Below, in pieces: positions 1 to 9,347 of a stretch of DNA of 64,000 nt. Every line of letters starts with the position of its first letter. Position 1 is the stretch's first letter. The stretch comes from Ramlibacter sp. (GTDB lineage: Bacteria > Pseudomonadota > Gammaproteobacteria > Burkholderiales > Burkholderiaceae_C), in the NCBI GenBank assembly GCA_019635415.1, contig JAHBZN010000001.1, forward strand, positions 744,001 through 808,000, read 5' to 3'. The translations under genes were made by a program, and so were the position numbers. The notes below the pieces were generated by a model that worked only from the letters and a program-made list of their open reading frames with translations, had not been told where the DNA came from and made no database searches.

Positions 1-491
1 TGCCCACCTGCCTGCGCTTTTGCCGGGGGGCCGAGCCTTTTGACGTGTTCTGGTTCGAGGAACCTCTGTGGTACGACGACGTCAAGGGACACGCGGAACT
101 GGCCCGGGCCACCCGCATCCCGGTGGCGCTGGGGGAGCAGCTGTACACGCAGGATGCCTTCGCCGAGTTCTTTCACCAGAACGCCATCCACTGGGTGCAG
201 CCCGATGTCACCCGCATGGGGGGCCTGACCGAGGTGCTGCGCGTGTGCGAGACGGCGCACAGCTACAGGTTGCCCGTGGCACCGCACGCCGGCGACATGA
301 GTCAGGTGCATGTGCATCTGGCCTATGCCCATCCGGCGGTGCAGGTGCTGGAGTACATCCCTTGGATCAAGGATTGCTTTACTGACCCGGCCGAGGTGGT
401 GCAGGGGTACTTCAAGTTGCCGGCCGAGCCGGGGGCCGGGACGACGCCGACCGCGCAGGCCTGGCAGAAGTATCAGAAGCCCGCCTTGTGA
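1..491 (+). CDS. Mandelate racemase/muconate lactonizing enzyme (enolase superfamily), C-terminal part
   Basis: The reading frame is open from the left edge, so only about the last 162 residues are present. It shows the enolase-superfamily barrel: the WFEEP metal-ligand strand, a GEQ strand, QPDVTRMGG, and the late barrel segment APHAGD with a histidine. Members abstract a proton alpha to a carboxylate, usually in sugar-acid dehydration or racemisation. The substrate cannot be told from this piece. The 3' end overlaps the convergent AraC gene by 19 bp. The family call is secure; the specific reaction is not. Confidence 0.85.
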   Translation, partial: PTCLRFCRGAEPFDVFWFEEPLWYDDVKGHAELARATRIPVALGEQLYTQDAFAEFFHQNAIHWVQPDVTRMGGLTEVLRVCETAHSYRLPVAPHAGDMSQVHVHLAYAHPAVQVLEYIPWIKDCFTDPAEVVQGYFKLPAEPGAGTTPTAQAWQKYQKPAL

Positions 492-1285
492 GTCCCTCGC
501 CGGGGCAGATCTTCCCCTGAGAAATAGCGGCTGGGTGCGTGTCCCAGTACCTGGCGGAACGCGGCCGTGAAGGCGCTGGCGCTGGAGTAACCGGCGTCCA
601 GCGCAGCTTGCGTGACCTGGCTGCCGCTTGCGATTTGCCGCAGGGCGTGCAGGAAACGGGCTTGCTGGAGCCAGCGGCCAAAGCTCATACCGGTCTCTGA
701 TCGGAAATGTCGGGTGAAGCTGCTCCGGCTCATGGCGAGCTGGGCCGCGAGCCGATCGATGGAGGCGTCCGGGCCAGGGGCCTGCAGAAGCGCAAGGCAG
801 ATGCGCGCCAGCTCCGGATCCTTGGGCATCGGGGCGTTGAGTGGCTGGACTTCCATGACGTTGACCTCATCCAGCAGAAGCTGCATGACCCGTGAGGCGC
901 GTCCCAGCGGGGCATAGTGCAGGGGCAGATCGATGGCGACCTCCAGCAGTGCCTGCAGCAAGGGGGAGGCCTCCACAACGCAGCAGGCTTGCGGCAAGCC
1001 CTTGGCTGATGCCGCCTGGGCCGTGATGTAGAGGCTGCGCATGCGGACCTTGCCGCTCATATGGACCGAATGTTCGGTGTCCGGTGGAACCCAGACCGCG
1101 CGTTCTGGCGGCACCACCCAGCTCCCGGAGGCGGTGTTGACCGTGATGACACCGCTGCTGGCGTACATCAGCTGTGCCCGCCGGTGCGAATGCACCGCAA
1201 AGACCACGTCCGGGCCGTACTCGTTGCCGATGGCCACGACCGGACGCGGTGTGCTCTCCAGGGAGCTCGCGCTTGCATTGCGCAT
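473..1285 (-). CDS. AraC family transcriptional regulator
   Basis: This 270-aa protein has an N-terminal cupin-like sensor region ([14 protein letters not shown], typical of the AraC ligand-binding half) and a C-terminal double helix-turn-helix from about residue 165 onward ([20 protein letters not shown], then the conserved [17 protein letters not shown] stretch). It is a DNA-binding regulator that probably responds to a small molecule. It is convergent with the enolase-superfamily gene and divergent from the flavoprotein gene at 1384, about 100 bp away. Control of one of these neighbours is a reasonable inference. No operator is obvious. Confidence 0.9.
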   Translation of the reverse strand: MRNASASSLESTPRPVVAIGNEYGPDVVFAVHSHRRAQLMYASSGVITVNTASGSWVVPPERAVWVPPDTEHSVHMSGKVRMRSLYITAQAASAKGLPQACCVVEASPLLQALLEVAIDLPLHYAPLGRASRVMQLLLDEVNVMEVQPLNAPMPKDPELARICLALLQAPGPDASIDRLAAQLAMSRSSFTRHFRSETGMSFGRWLQQARFLHALRQIASGSQVTQAALDAGYSSASAFTAAFRQVLGHAPSRYFSGEDLPRRGTHKAGF

Positions 1286-1383
1286 GGGGAAATTTCCAGA
1301 TTGACCCGATCAAGACAAATTATGAACTGATTTCGATAGCGGGTCGATTCGCTCCTGTCTAGCATTTCCCTCTACTCCAGACG

Positions 1384-2043
1384 ATGGGACCTATGCAGAA
1401 TCATCACAAAACCCCTTTCGGCCGCACGGTCGCGTCGGTGCAGGAATTGCGCGGAATCATCCCGCCGCCTTCGCCGCTCGTCCTGAACAAGGTGATCGAC
1501 CACCTCGACGCCCATGCGCGGCGTCTGGTCGCGAGTTCACCGTACGTCGTGCTGGCCACCTCCGATGCCACCGGACGCTGTGACAGCTCCCCCAGAGGGG
1601 GTGAGCCGGGATTCATCCGCGTGCTCGATGAACGTCATCTGTTCATCCCCGAAGTCACGGGCAACAGGCGCAACGACAGCCTGATGAACCTGCTGGAGAA
1701 CCCGGGCCTGGGCATGCTCGTGATGTTGCCGGGCTACGATGAAACGCTGCGAATCAACGGCATCGGGTGCGTGGTGTCCGACGCCGGACTGCTCGCCGCC
1801 TGCGCCCACGATGGCAAGGTGCCACTGGCAGGCATCGGCATCGAGGTGACCGAGTGCTATCTGCACTGCGCCAAGGCCGCCTTGCGTGGAACGCTCTGGA
1901 ATCCCCTGGCTTGGCCTGACCCGGCCGATCTGCCCGATCCAGCCGAAATCCTGCGGGATCACACTGGCGGTGCGGAGGGTGACGGCACCGTGGAATACAT
2001 GGCCGGGTTGCTCCAGGAGAGCTATACCCAGCGGATGTACTGA
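1384..2043 (+). CDS. Pyridoxamine 5'-phosphate oxidase-like FMN flavoprotein (MSMEG_1061-like)
   Basis: This 219-aa protein has the split-barrel pattern of PPOX-type flavin proteins: a conserved SPYVVLATSDATGRCDSSPRG stretch near residues 55-75, then LFIPEVTGNRRNDSLMNLLENP, which resembles the FMN-phosphate site. The family includes small FMN oxidases and flavin reductases of unknown substrate. It lies 2 nt ahead of the ferredoxin-reductase gene, so the two are probably co-transcribed and may form an electron-transfer pair (inference). A second in-frame ATG at 1393 is an alternative start. Confidence 0.82.
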   Translation: MGPMQNHHKTPFGRTVASVQELRGIIPPPSPLVLNKVIDHLDAHARRLVASSPYVVLATSDATGRCDSSPRGGEPGFIRVLDERHLFIPEVTGNRRNDSLMNLLENPGLGMLVMLPGYDETLRINGIGCVVSDAGLLAACAHDGKVPLAGIGIEVTECYLHCAKAALRGTLWNPLAWPDPADLPDPAEILRDHTGGAEGDGTVEYMAGLLQESYTQRMY

Positions 2044-2045
2044 GC

Positions 2046-3017
2046 ATGCTGGCGCCGATGACAGCTCAGCTCGCTTCCAGGTCCCGACGCCTGTTTGTCC
2101 GGGTGTCCAGTGTGGTGGACGAGGCGGTGGGTATCCGCTCGTACGAACTCGTGGCGCTTGATGGCGGTGAATTGCCTCCGTTTGATGCAGGGTCGCACAT
2201 TGCGGTGGCCGTGCCCGGACATGGTCACCGCCACTACTCCCTGGTCAACGACCCCGCCGAGCGGCTGCGCTATGTCATCGCCGTCCAGAGGGAAGAGACC
2301 GGAAGGGGAGGCTCAAGAGCCCTGCATGCCCTGATGCGCGCCGGCGCCATGCTCCGAATCGGGCCGCCACGTAATTTTTTTCCGCTGATGCCGCGCGCTG
2401 AACACGTGCTGATAGGCGGAGGCATTGGCTTGACGCCCATGATGGCCATGCTGCATCAGGCGAGGTCCCGAGGGCAGGCCGCGCATCTGTGGGTCGTCAC
2501 GAGGAGCGCCGAGCGCACGCCATTTTCCGCGCTCCTTTCCGTGTGGGAGTCTGAGGGCCTTGTTACTCGCCACTACAGCGACACCCAAGGGCTGGTGGAT
2601 CTGAAGGAGATCGTCGGCCGCGAAGGTCCGGACCGTCACGTCTACTGCTGCGGTCCTTCCGGGTTGATCCGCGGCGTGGTGGAGGCCACCGCGCACTGGC
2701 CACACGGTCACGTTCACTTTGAAAGTTTCGCGGCGCCGCAGGCCAGCGATTCGGATGCCGCGTTCGAAGTCCGGTTGCGCAGCACCGGCCTCACCCTGCG
2801 GGTGGAAGCCGACGAGACATTGCTGGCGGCGTTGCGGCGCGAGGGTGTCCCGGTGGATGCAGCCTGCGAAGTCGGCAGTTGCGGAACCTGCCGTGTCCGC
2901 TACGACCACGGCACCGTTCTTCATCGGGACTCGGTGCTGTCGCCCGCCCAGCGTGCGCAATGGCTGATCACCTGCGTGTCGCGCGCCGGGGCGGGAGGAA
3001 TCACCCTGGATCGATGA
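2046..3017 (+). CDS. PDR/VanB-type ferredoxin-NAD(P)H oxidoreductase
   Basis: This 323-aa protein has three parts: an FAD/FMN-binding barrel with the RHYSLVND flavin motif, an NAD(P)-binding domain with GGIGLTPM, and a C-terminal plant-type 2Fe-2S ferredoxin domain. The cluster ligands are visible as C274, C279, C282 and C310 (CX4CX2C...C). This architecture belongs to phthalate dioxygenase reductase/VanB, which passes electrons from NAD(P)H to an oxygenase. No Rieske oxygenase is in the window; the partner could be the upstream FMN protein or an enzyme elsewhere. Start is 2 nt after the preceding stop. Confidence 0.9.
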   Translation: MLAPMTAQLASRSRRLFVRVSSVVDEAVGIRSYELVALDGGELPPFDAGSHIAVAVPGHGHRHYSLVNDPAERLRYVIAVQREETGRGGSRALHALMRAGAMLRIGPPRNFFPLMPRAEHVLIGGGIGLTPMMAMLHQARSRGQAAHLWVVTRSAERTPFSALLSVWESEGLVTRHYSDTQGLVDLKEIVGREGPDRHVYCCGPSGLIRGVVEATAHWPHGHVHFESFAAPQASDSDAAFEVRLRSTGLTLRVEADETLLAALRREGVPVDAACEVGSCGTCRVRYDHGTVLHRDSVLSPAQRAQWLITCVSRAGAGGITLDR

Positions 3018-3074
3018 CTGCTGCCCGCCCTGACCTTTGCCAATCCCATTTCCAACACGAAAGATGAGGTTTCC

Positions 3075-4052
3075 ATGAAATTCCCTGCCGTTGTCCGTCA
3101 CGCGCTGTGTTCCTTTGCCCTGATTGCCGCCGTCGCGGCGCAGGCTCAGACCCGATGGGACATGCCGACCGCCTACCCCGTGGCCAACTTCCATACCGAA
3201 AATGTCCAGTACTTTTCGGACGAGGTGGCCCGGCGCAGCGGCGGCAAGCTGAAGATCAACCTCCATCCGAATGCGTCCCTGTTCAAGGCCAACGAAATCA
3301 AGCGCGCCGTGCAGACGGGGCAGACGCAGCTCGGTGAAATCCTGCTGTCCGGATTTGCCAACGAGAACCCGTTGTACGGCGTCGACTCGATCCCGTTCCT
3401 GGCCGACAGCTACCCCAAGGCCCGAAAGCTCGCCGAGGTTTCGCGGCCGGCCATCGAGAAGCTGCTCGCGGCGCAGGGGATGAAGTTGCTGTACACGGTG
3501 CCGTGGCAAGGGCAGAGCCTGTACAGCAAGAAGCCTGTGCAGGTACCCGCCGACCTCAGGGGCACGAAGATGCGCGCGTACAACCCGGCCACCTCCAGGA
3601 TCGCTGTTTTGCTGGGGGCTCAGCCCACCACGGTGCAGTTGGCCGAAGTGAGCCAGGCACTGGCGACCGGGATGGTCGAAAACCTGCTGAACTCCAGCTC
3701 CGGTGGCGTCGACGCCCGGTTCTATGAGCATCTGAGCCACCTCTACACCGTGAACGCCTGGTATCCGAAGAACGCGGTCATCGTGTCCAGCCGGTATTTT
3801 GATGCGCTGGATCCTGCGCTGCAGAAGGCTGTCACGGACGCCGCTGCCGCCGCCGAAGAGAGAGGCTGGCGCATCAGCCAGGAAAAGGACGCCCAGAACC
3901 TGAAGGTGTTGGCCGACAAGGGCATGAAGATCCAGCCACCGACGCCTGAACTCGCGGCAGCACTGAAAGTGATCGGCGAGAAGATGGCCGACGAGTGGCA
4001 GCAGGCTGTGGGCAGCGACGGAGCCGCATTGCTGGCGGCGTTTCGCAAGTAG
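3075..4052 (+). CDS. TRAP transporter substrate-binding protein (DctP family)
   Basis: This 325-aa protein has an N-terminal signal peptide (basic start, hydrophobic core, cleavage near AAQAQT) and DctP features: an aromatic/Phe stretch, LRGTKMRAYN, the WYPKNAVIVSSRYFDAL region and a helical C-terminus. It should bind an organic acid in the periplasm for a TRAP transporter. The membrane subunits DctQ and DctM are not in the window, so it is an orphan binding protein here. It follows the oxidoreductase pair after 57 bp and may belong to the same catabolic group. Ligand unknown. Confidence 0.88.
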   Translation: MKFPAVVRHALCSFALIAAVAAQAQTRWDMPTAYPVANFHTENVQYFSDEVARRSGGKLKINLHPNASLFKANEIKRAVQTGQTQLGEILLSGFANENPLYGVDSIPFLADSYPKARKLAEVSRPAIEKLLAAQGMKLLYTVPWQGQSLYSKKPVQVPADLRGTKMRAYNPATSRIAVLLGAQPTTVQLAEVSQALATGMVENLLNSSSGGVDARFYEHLSHLYTVNAWYPKNAVIVSSRYFDALDPALQKAVTDAAAAAEERGWRISQEKDAQNLKVLADKGMKIQPPTPELAAALKVIGEKMADEWQQAVGSDGAALLAAFRK

Positions 4053-4080
4053 GACGTGGCGGGAGCGGGGAGGCGCCGGC

Positions 4081-4317
4081 GTGGTGTCCAATACCGGCAT
4101 GACCGCGCAGACCGATACCGACCGCCGCCTGACCGACCTTGAGATCAAGGCCAGCTTCACCGAGGACCTGGTGGATGAACTCAACCGGGTGATTGTTCGC
4201 CAGCAGGAACAGATCGACCTGCTGGCGCGTCAGCTCAGCCAGATCAAGGCCCAGCAGGAGGGCGCGGGGGCGGGTGAATTCCGCAGCCTGCGCGACGAGC
4301 GCCCGCCTCACTATTGA
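4081..4317 (+). CDS. slyX: SlyX family protein
   Basis: This 78-aa protein matches the short SlyX family: a continuous heptad-rich coiled coil (DLEIKASFTEDLVDELN, then IDLLARQLSQI) and a C-terminal PPHY ending, which is typical. A GTG start at 4081 sits 7 nt after a GGGGAGG ribosome binding site; the internal ATG at 4099 is the alternative. The function of SlyX is not established. Its tail overlaps the convergent NADH dehydrogenase gene by 7 bp. Confidence 0.85.
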   Translation: MVSNTGMTAQTDTDRRLTDLEIKASFTEDLVDELNRVIVRQQEQIDLLARQLSQIKAQQEGAGAGEFRSLRDERPPHY

Positions 4318-5681
4318 CGGGGTGACGCGGGGTCTTTCGGGGTGGCAATGCCGGTGACCACGCGCGCGTACCGGGCGAAGCTCCAGTAGGCCCAGGCCCA
4401 ATCCAGCAGCACCACCAGCCGGTTGCGAAAGCCGATCAGAAAATACACGTGGGCAAACAGCCAGAACAGCCAGGCAAAGTAGCCGCTGAAGCGCACTGGG
4501 CCCGCAGGGGAGGCCAGATCCACCACGGCGGAGTTGCGCCCGATCGTGGCGAGGTTGCCGTAGTCCGCGTAGTGGAAGGGCCGGGTGTCCTTGCCGGCGA
4601 GTCGGCGCAGGATGTTGGCCGCTGCCGCCCGGCCCATCTGCTTGGCGGCCGGCGACACTCCCGGCACGGGGGTGGGTTCCTTGCCCGGTGCATGGCTGTT
4701 GGCGCAGGCGAGATCGCCAATCACGCTGATCGCGGCCTGGCCGGGCAGGCTCAGGTCCGGCTGCACCCGGACGCGGCCCGCGCGGTCGGTGTCGCAACCG
4801 GTGGCCTCGGCCAGTTGCCGGCCCAGCGGCGAAGCCGCCACACCGGCCGCCCAGACCATGCATCTGCTATTGATTTGATAGCTGTTGGTGGCCGGGTGGT
4901 GTGGGCTGGAGCCTGATTCGACGGTCAATCCCGTTTCGTCGATGGCGGTTACCCGGGCCTGAAGCCGCACCTCCACGCCCAGCCGTTCGAGCTGTTCGAG
5001 CGCGCGCTGGCTCAGCGTCTCGGGCATCGCCTGCAGCACACGCGAGCCGCCTTCCAGCAGGATGACCTTGGCGCTCGCCGGGTCGATGCGACGGAACTCC
5101 CCCGGCAGCGTGTGGCGCGCGATCTCGGCCAGCGTGCCAGCCATTTCCACCCCGGTGGGGCCGGCACCCACCACCACGAAATTCAGCCAGGCCGCGCGCC
5201 GCTGCGGGTCGTCCTCCTTCTCGGCCGCCTCGAAGGCCAGCAGGATGCGGCGGCGGATGTCAAACGCGTCGTCCAGTGTCTTGAGTCCCGGGGCAAAGGG
5301 GGCCCAGTCGTCCCGGCCAAAGTAGCTGTGGGTGGCGCCCGCCGCCACGATGAGGTGGTCGTAGGCCAGGGTCGAGCCATCGCGTAATTGCACGCAGCGT
5401 TCGGCCGGGCGGATGGCCGTGACCTCGCCCAGCAGTGTGGTCAGGTTGTTCTGCCGGCGAAACAAGTGGCGGATCGGCGCCGCAATCGCCGGCGCCGACA
5501 ACCCTGCCGTGGCCACCTGGTAGAGCAGGGGCTGGAACAGGTGGTGGTTGGTCCGGTCCACCAGTGTCACCTGCACGGTGGCCCGTCGCAGTGCACGGGC
5601 TGCTTCCAGTCCGCCGAAGCCGCAGCCGATGATGAGCACTCGGGGAAGGGCGGCGGGCGACGGCGGCAAGGGTGAATTCAT
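4311..5681 (-). CDS. ndh: Type II NADH dehydrogenase-like NAD(P)/FAD-dependent oxidoreductase
   Basis: This 456-aa protein has two Rossmann dinucleotide sites: GCGFGGLEAAR near residue 19 for FAD and GAGPTGVEMAGTLAE near residue 172 for NAD(P)H. It also has the WAAGV and GD strands of the Ndh family and a hydrophobic, amphipathic C-terminal segment (FAWLFWLFAHVYFLIGFRN) for membrane attachment. It should oxidise NADH and reduce quinone at the inner membrane without pumping protons. A short palindromic repeat (4866-4882) is embedded in frame just before the WAAG strand and lengthens that loop. Divergent from the CxxCH protein at 5832. Confidence 0.87.
   Translation of the reverse strand: MNSPLPPSPAALPRVLIIGCGFGGLEAARALRRATVQVTLVDRTNHHLFQPLLYQVATAGLSAPAIAAPIRHLFRRQNNLTTLLGEVTAIRPAERCVQLRDGSTLAYDHLIVAAGATHSYFGRDDWAPFAPGLKTLDDAFDIRRRILLAFEAAEKEDDPQRRAAWLNFVVVGAGPTGVEMAGTLAEIARHTLPGEFRRIDPASAKVILLEGGSRVLQAMPETLSQRALEQLERLGVEVRLQARVTAIDETGLTVESGSSPHHPATNSYQINSRCMVWAAGVAASPLGRQLAEATGCDTDRAGRVRVQPDLSLPGQAAISVIGDLACANSHAPGKEPTPVPGVSPAAKQMGRAAAANILRRLAGKDTRPFHYADYGNLATIGRNSAVVDLASPAGPVRFSGYFAWLFWLFAHVYFLIGFRNRLVVLLDWAWAYWSFARYARVVTGIATPKDPASPRQ
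4866..4882. repeat. Dispersed GCTAT-N7-ATAGC palindromic repeat, copy A (inside ndh)
   Basis: A perfect 5-bp inverted repeat GCTAT/ATAGC with a 7-bp A/T-rich spacer in otherwise GC-rich coding sequence. On the coding strand it reads as the peptide NSYQINSR. Related elements occur at 15802, 21198 and, more doubtfully, 31905. Confidence 0.6.
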
Positions 5682-5831
5682 GCCGCGATTATGGGTGGAG
5701 TGCGGACGGGCTCGGGCCTGTCAATGTTGACAGGGTGGCACTGGGAACCCGCGGTCATTTCTCCTATGCTGGTTCCGTGGTGCGGGCGGGCGCCCGCGAT
5801 CACGGACCTTCATAAAACAGAGAGGAAAACC

Positions 5832-7202
5832 ATGACGACCCTTCCCACCCTTCAACGGGGCCTGCGCCGACTGCGGCATGCCGGACTCCTGCTCGGCCTG
5901 CTGGCGGGCCTGGGCCTCGCCGCCCCCACCGCGGCTGTGGCCGGCACCACCACAGTCCCCAGTTTTGCCTGCGGCGGCTTTGGCCCGATGATGATCAAGC
6001 TGCAGCCCACCCCGATGCTGAGCAACGCCGAATTCACCAACCCGGGCGCCGACTGCGCCATGTGGCAGACCTTCTTCTATCTGAACTGGCCGGCCAAGAA
6101 GGGGGTACGCGGCGTCCCCGACCCGAAGGCCACTTTTGGTGCCTCGGGCCCTACGGTGTGGGAAACCTTCAAGACCGAGGAGCAGGTGTTTCTGCCCCAG
6201 GGTGCGACGCCGAGCCCGTGGAACCAGGGTGTGATGAATGCCTCCGTGCCCAAGGCGCTCGCCGGCCAGGCCGCGGCGGGCCGGCTGCGCGTGCTGACGC
6301 GCACCTCCAAGGTGTCCAGGCAGGTGGCGTCCCTGCTGCAGGCCGGCCATGGCCTGCACAACGCGCCGGTACCGCTTGACCAGGTCGAACAGGCCGACGG
6401 CTACGTGCTGTACGACCAGCAGAACCAGCCGGTGTACTACGACGTGGCCATGAACAAGGCGCAGTTCGACTACATCGTCTCCCACAAGCTCTACAACGCC
6501 GACAGTCAGGCTGCCTACGCCGCCCGGACCAACATCGTCCTGCCGATGGGCGCCATCGAGGTCAAGGCCGCCTGGAAGGTGCTCACGGCGACCGAGGCCG
6601 CCTCGGGCCGCTTTCACACGGCGCCAGGCTTCGTGCCCTCGACGCCCGGCGCCGGGAGCACGGTCACGGTGGGGCTGGTGGGCCTGCACGTGTTTGCCGC
6701 CGGCGGCCCCCACAGCGCCGGCATGTGGGCGACCTTCTACCAGATCGACAATGCGCCATTGGCTGGCACCACGGCCACCGGCACCTACACCTTCTACAAC
6801 CCGGCCAGCAGCACCCCCGTCAACACCACGGGCACCGGCCCCACGCAGGTGAAGCAGGTGTTCCCGGACGATCCCCAGGCCGCGAGCATCAACGCCAAGG
6901 CCCAGGGCATCATCGTGCAGGGCAATGCCAGCGCGCCGTGGCAGTACTACGCCATGGTGGACACCCAGTGGTCCCCCACCGCACTGACGCTGTCCAGCCC
7001 CGTGCCGGCCACCACGCCGCTGTCCGCCGGCACCGTGAGCACGGCGACGCTGACGAACGCGGTGCTTGAAACCTTCATGCAGACCCAGGGCAACAGCTGC
7101 CTCGGCTGCCATTCGTTCGCGGCCACGGCACGCCCCCAGAGCACCACGGCGTCCGGCTTCAGCTTCATGTTCGGCAACGCGCAGGCCAGGAAGAAAAAGT
7201 GA
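5832..7202 (+). CDS. Secreted protein with one CxxCH heme-c motif
   Basis: The start at ATG 5832 follows the ribosome binding site AGAGAGGAAAACC. The 456-aa protein opens with a long signal peptide (twin basic clusters, then LLLGLLAGLGLAAPTAAVAG), so it is exported. Near the C-terminus C423-L-G-C426-H427 is a single c-type heme attachment motif, followed only by about 30 residues and a lysine-rich tail. The large preceding domain is not one I recognise; it has many aromatic and Thr/Ser-rich beta-like segments. It may be a periplasmic electron-transfer or redox enzyme. No operon partner is evident; the next gene is 90 bp away. Confidence 0.75.
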   Translation: MTTLPTLQRGLRRLRHAGLLLGLLAGLGLAAPTAAVAGTTTVPSFACGGFGPMMIKLQPTPMLSNAEFTNPGADCAMWQTFFYLNWPAKKGVRGVPDPKATFGASGPTVWETFKTEEQVFLPQGATPSPWNQGVMNASVPKALAGQAAAGRLRVLTRTSKVSRQVASLLQAGHGLHNAPVPLDQVEQADGYVLYDQQNQPVYYDVAMNKAQFDYIVSHKLYNADSQAAYAARTNIVLPMGAIEVKAAWKVLTATEAASGRFHTAPGFVPSTPGAGSTVTVGLVGLHVFAAGGPHSAGMWATFYQIDNAPLAGTTATGTYTFYNPASSTPVNTTGTGPTQVKQVFPDDPQAASINAKAQGIIVQGNASAPWQYYAMVDTQWSPTALTLSSPVPATTPLSAGTVSTATLTNAVLETFMQTQGNSCLGCHSFAATARPQSTTASGFSFMFGNAQARKKK

Positions 7203-7292
7203 TGCACGCGGGTGACCGGGGCGGCCCGGCATCGCACGGGGTTTTGCCGGCGGCTCGTGCAGCCCTTGGTGGGCTGTGCGAAGCTGTGGCGC

Positions 7293-8300
7293 ATGAGCAC
7301 CGACCTGCGCCTTTCCGTTCTTGACCAGTCCGTGGCCGGCGTGGGCCGGCCACAGGACGAATCCATCCGCAACACCCTGGCCCTGGCCCAGCATTGCGAG
7401 GCCCTGGGCTACCACCGTTTCTGGGTCAGCGAGCATCACAACCTGCCCACCATCGTGGGGACGGCCCCCGAAATCCTGATGGCGGCGATTGCCGCGCGCA
7501 CGCAGCGCATCCGCATCGGCAGCGCCGGCGTGATGCTGCCGCACTATGCGCCGTTCAAGGTGGCCGAACAGTTCCGTGTGCTCGACGCTTTGGCCCCTGG
7601 GCGCATCGATCTGGGCGTGGGCCGCGCACCAGGCAGTGACCAGCGCACCGCGCTGCTGCTCAATCCCGAGCATCGCGCCGCCGACGACTTTCCGCGGCAG
7701 GTCCAGGAACTGCACGCCTGGGCCTGCGGCGCCGGCGTGCCCGAAGGCCACCCGGGCCATGGCATTCACGCGCTGCCGCGCGCCGGGACGGCGCCCCAGG
7801 TCTGGATGCTGGGCAGTTCGGCCTACGGTGCCCAGTTGGCGGCGCATCTGGGCCTGCCCTATGCGTTCGCCTACTTCATCACCGATGGTCAAGGGGCGAA
7901 AGAGGGTCTGGATCTGTACCGCAGCCTGTTCCGTCCGGGGGTGCTCGCGCAGCCCCAGGCCACGGTCTGCGTCTGGGCGCTGGTGGCCGACACGGAAGAA
8001 GCCGCCTGGGAGCTGTTTGCCAGCCGCGAGCGCGCGCGGGTGGACCGGCAGCTTGGCCGCTTTGGGCCGCTGATGCCGGCGCAGACGGCACGGCGCGACT
8101 ACAGCGCCATCGAACAGGCCCACGTAGACGAGCTCAGGCGGCAGGCCCTGGTCGGGACGGCCGGGCAGGTGGGGCGCCGGCTGAGGGCGCTGGCGACCGA
8201 ACTGGCGGTGGAGGAACTGGTCGTCATCACCTGGACCTGGGACCCGGCAGCGCAGCAACGCTCCTACGAATTGCTGGCCCGCGAGTTCGCGTTATCCTGA
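7293..8300 (+). CDS. LLM-class flavin-dependent oxidoreductase (bacterial luciferase-like)
   Basis: This 335-aa protein begins LRLSVLDQSVAG, the characteristic start of the MsnO8 subgroup of luciferase-like monooxygenases, and contains WVSEHHN, GSAGVMLPHYAPFKVAEQF and LGVGRAPGSD, all conserved in that group. Members use reduced FMN or F420 to oxidise a substrate; these proteobacterial forms are presumed FMN enzymes. Start chosen at ATG 7293, where homology begins; the open frame upstream is not conserved-looking. It is followed after 24 bp by the MetE-like gene. Confidence 0.88.
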   Translation: MSTDLRLSVLDQSVAGVGRPQDESIRNTLALAQHCEALGYHRFWVSEHHNLPTIVGTAPEILMAAIAARTQRIRIGSAGVMLPHYAPFKVAEQFRVLDALAPGRIDLGVGRAPGSDQRTALLLNPEHRAADDFPRQVQELHAWACGAGVPEGHPGHGIHALPRAGTAPQVWMLGSSAYGAQLAAHLGLPYAFAYFITDGQGAKEGLDLYRSLFRPGVLAQPQATVCVWALVADTEEAAWELFASRERARVDRQLGRFGPLMPAQTARRDYSAIEQAHVDELRRQALVGTAGQVGRRLRALATELAVEELVVITWTWDPAAQQRSYELLAREFALS

Positions 8301-8324
8301 ATCACCTGACAACAAGGAGACACC

Positions 8325-9347
8325 GTGTTTGAAACTGCAATGGCAGGCAGCCTGCCCAAACCCGCCTGGCTGGCCGAAACCCAGAAGCTCTGGCCGCAAT
8401 GGAAAGCCCAGGGGGATGAATTGCGCCAGGCCAAGGCTGACGCGACCCTGCTGTGGATCAAGGCGCAGGAGGATGCGGGGCTGGATGTGGTGGGCGACGG
8501 CGAGCAGGCCCGCCAGCATTTCGTGCACGGTTTTCTCGAGCAGGTCGATGGCATCGACTTCGAGAACAAGGTCACCATGGGCATCCGCAACAACCGCTAC
8601 GACGCGCAGGTGCCCCAGGTGGTGGCGGCGCTGCGGCTCAAGGGGCGTGTCCACGCCTTCGAGGCGCAACTGGCGCGTGCCCACACCCAAAAGAAGCTCA
8701 AGTTCACCCTGCCGGGACCGATGACCATCGTGGACACCGTGGCCGACCGCTTCTACGGCGACAGGGTCAAGATGGCCATGGCCTTCGCCGAGCTGCTGAA
8801 CCAGGAGGCGCTGGCGCTGCAGGCCGACGGCGTCGACATCATCCAGTTCGATGAGCCGGCATTCAATGTCTACATGAAGGAGGCGGCTGACTGGGGGGTG
8901 AAGGCACTCGAGCGTGCGGCCCAGGGTCTGACCTGCACCACGGCCGTCCACATCTGCTACGGCTACGGCATCAAGGCGAATGTGGACTGGAAGAACACGC
9001 TGGGTGAGCAGTGGCGCCAGTACGAGGATGTCTTTCCCGCGCTGGCCCGCAGCAGCATCCAGCAGGTCAGCCTGGAGTGCTACCACTCCCATGTCCCGCC
9101 TGAGCTCATGAAGCTGCTCGAGGGCAAGGATGTGATGGTGGGCGTGATCGACGTGGCCAGCGACGAGATCGAAACGCCGGAGCAGATCGCCGACACCATT
9201 GGCACGGCGCTGCAGTTCGTGCCACGCCACCGGCTGATCCCGTGCACCAACTGCGGCCTGGCGCCGATGAGCCGCGAGGTGGCCCTGGCCAAGCTGCAGG
9301 CGCTGGCGGCGGGAGCGGCGCTGGCGCGCCAGAGGTACGGGGCATGA
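8325..9347 (+). CDS. MetE C-terminal domain-like cobalamin-independent methyltransferase
   Basis: This 340-aa protein corresponds only to the catalytic C-terminal barrel of methionine synthase MetE. Zinc-site features are visible: HICYGYG, the YHSH segment and CTNCGLAPM near the end. Full-length MetE is about 750 aa; this short form is a family of its own, with uncertain methyl donor. It starts at GTG 8325 behind a good AAGGAG site 5 nt upstream. Its stop overlaps the ATG of the serine hydrolase (ATGA), implying translational coupling. Confidence 0.87.
   Translation: MFETAMAGSLPKPAWLAETQKLWPQWKAQGDELRQAKADATLLWIKAQEDAGLDVVGDGEQARQHFVHGFLEQVDGIDFENKVTMGIRNNRYDAQVPQVVAALRLKGRVHAFEAQLARAHTQKKLKFTLPGPMTIVDTVADRFYGDRVKMAMAFAELLNQEALALQADGVDIIQFDEPAFNVYMKEAADWGVKALERAAQGLTCTTAVHICYGYGIKANVDWKNTLGEQWRQYEDVFPALARSSIQQVSLECYHSHVPPELMKLLEGKDVMVGVIDVASDEIETPEQIADTIGTALQFVPRHRLIPCTNCGLAPMSREVALAKLQALAAGAALARQRYGA

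Noticed and set aside
5721..8258. An 845-codon open frame on the minus strand
   Set aside because: It is antisense to two well-supported plus-strand genes, has no family features, and is typical of high-GC shadow frames. The same applies to long minus-strand frames at 2313-4184, 9080-11269 and 35486-37123.
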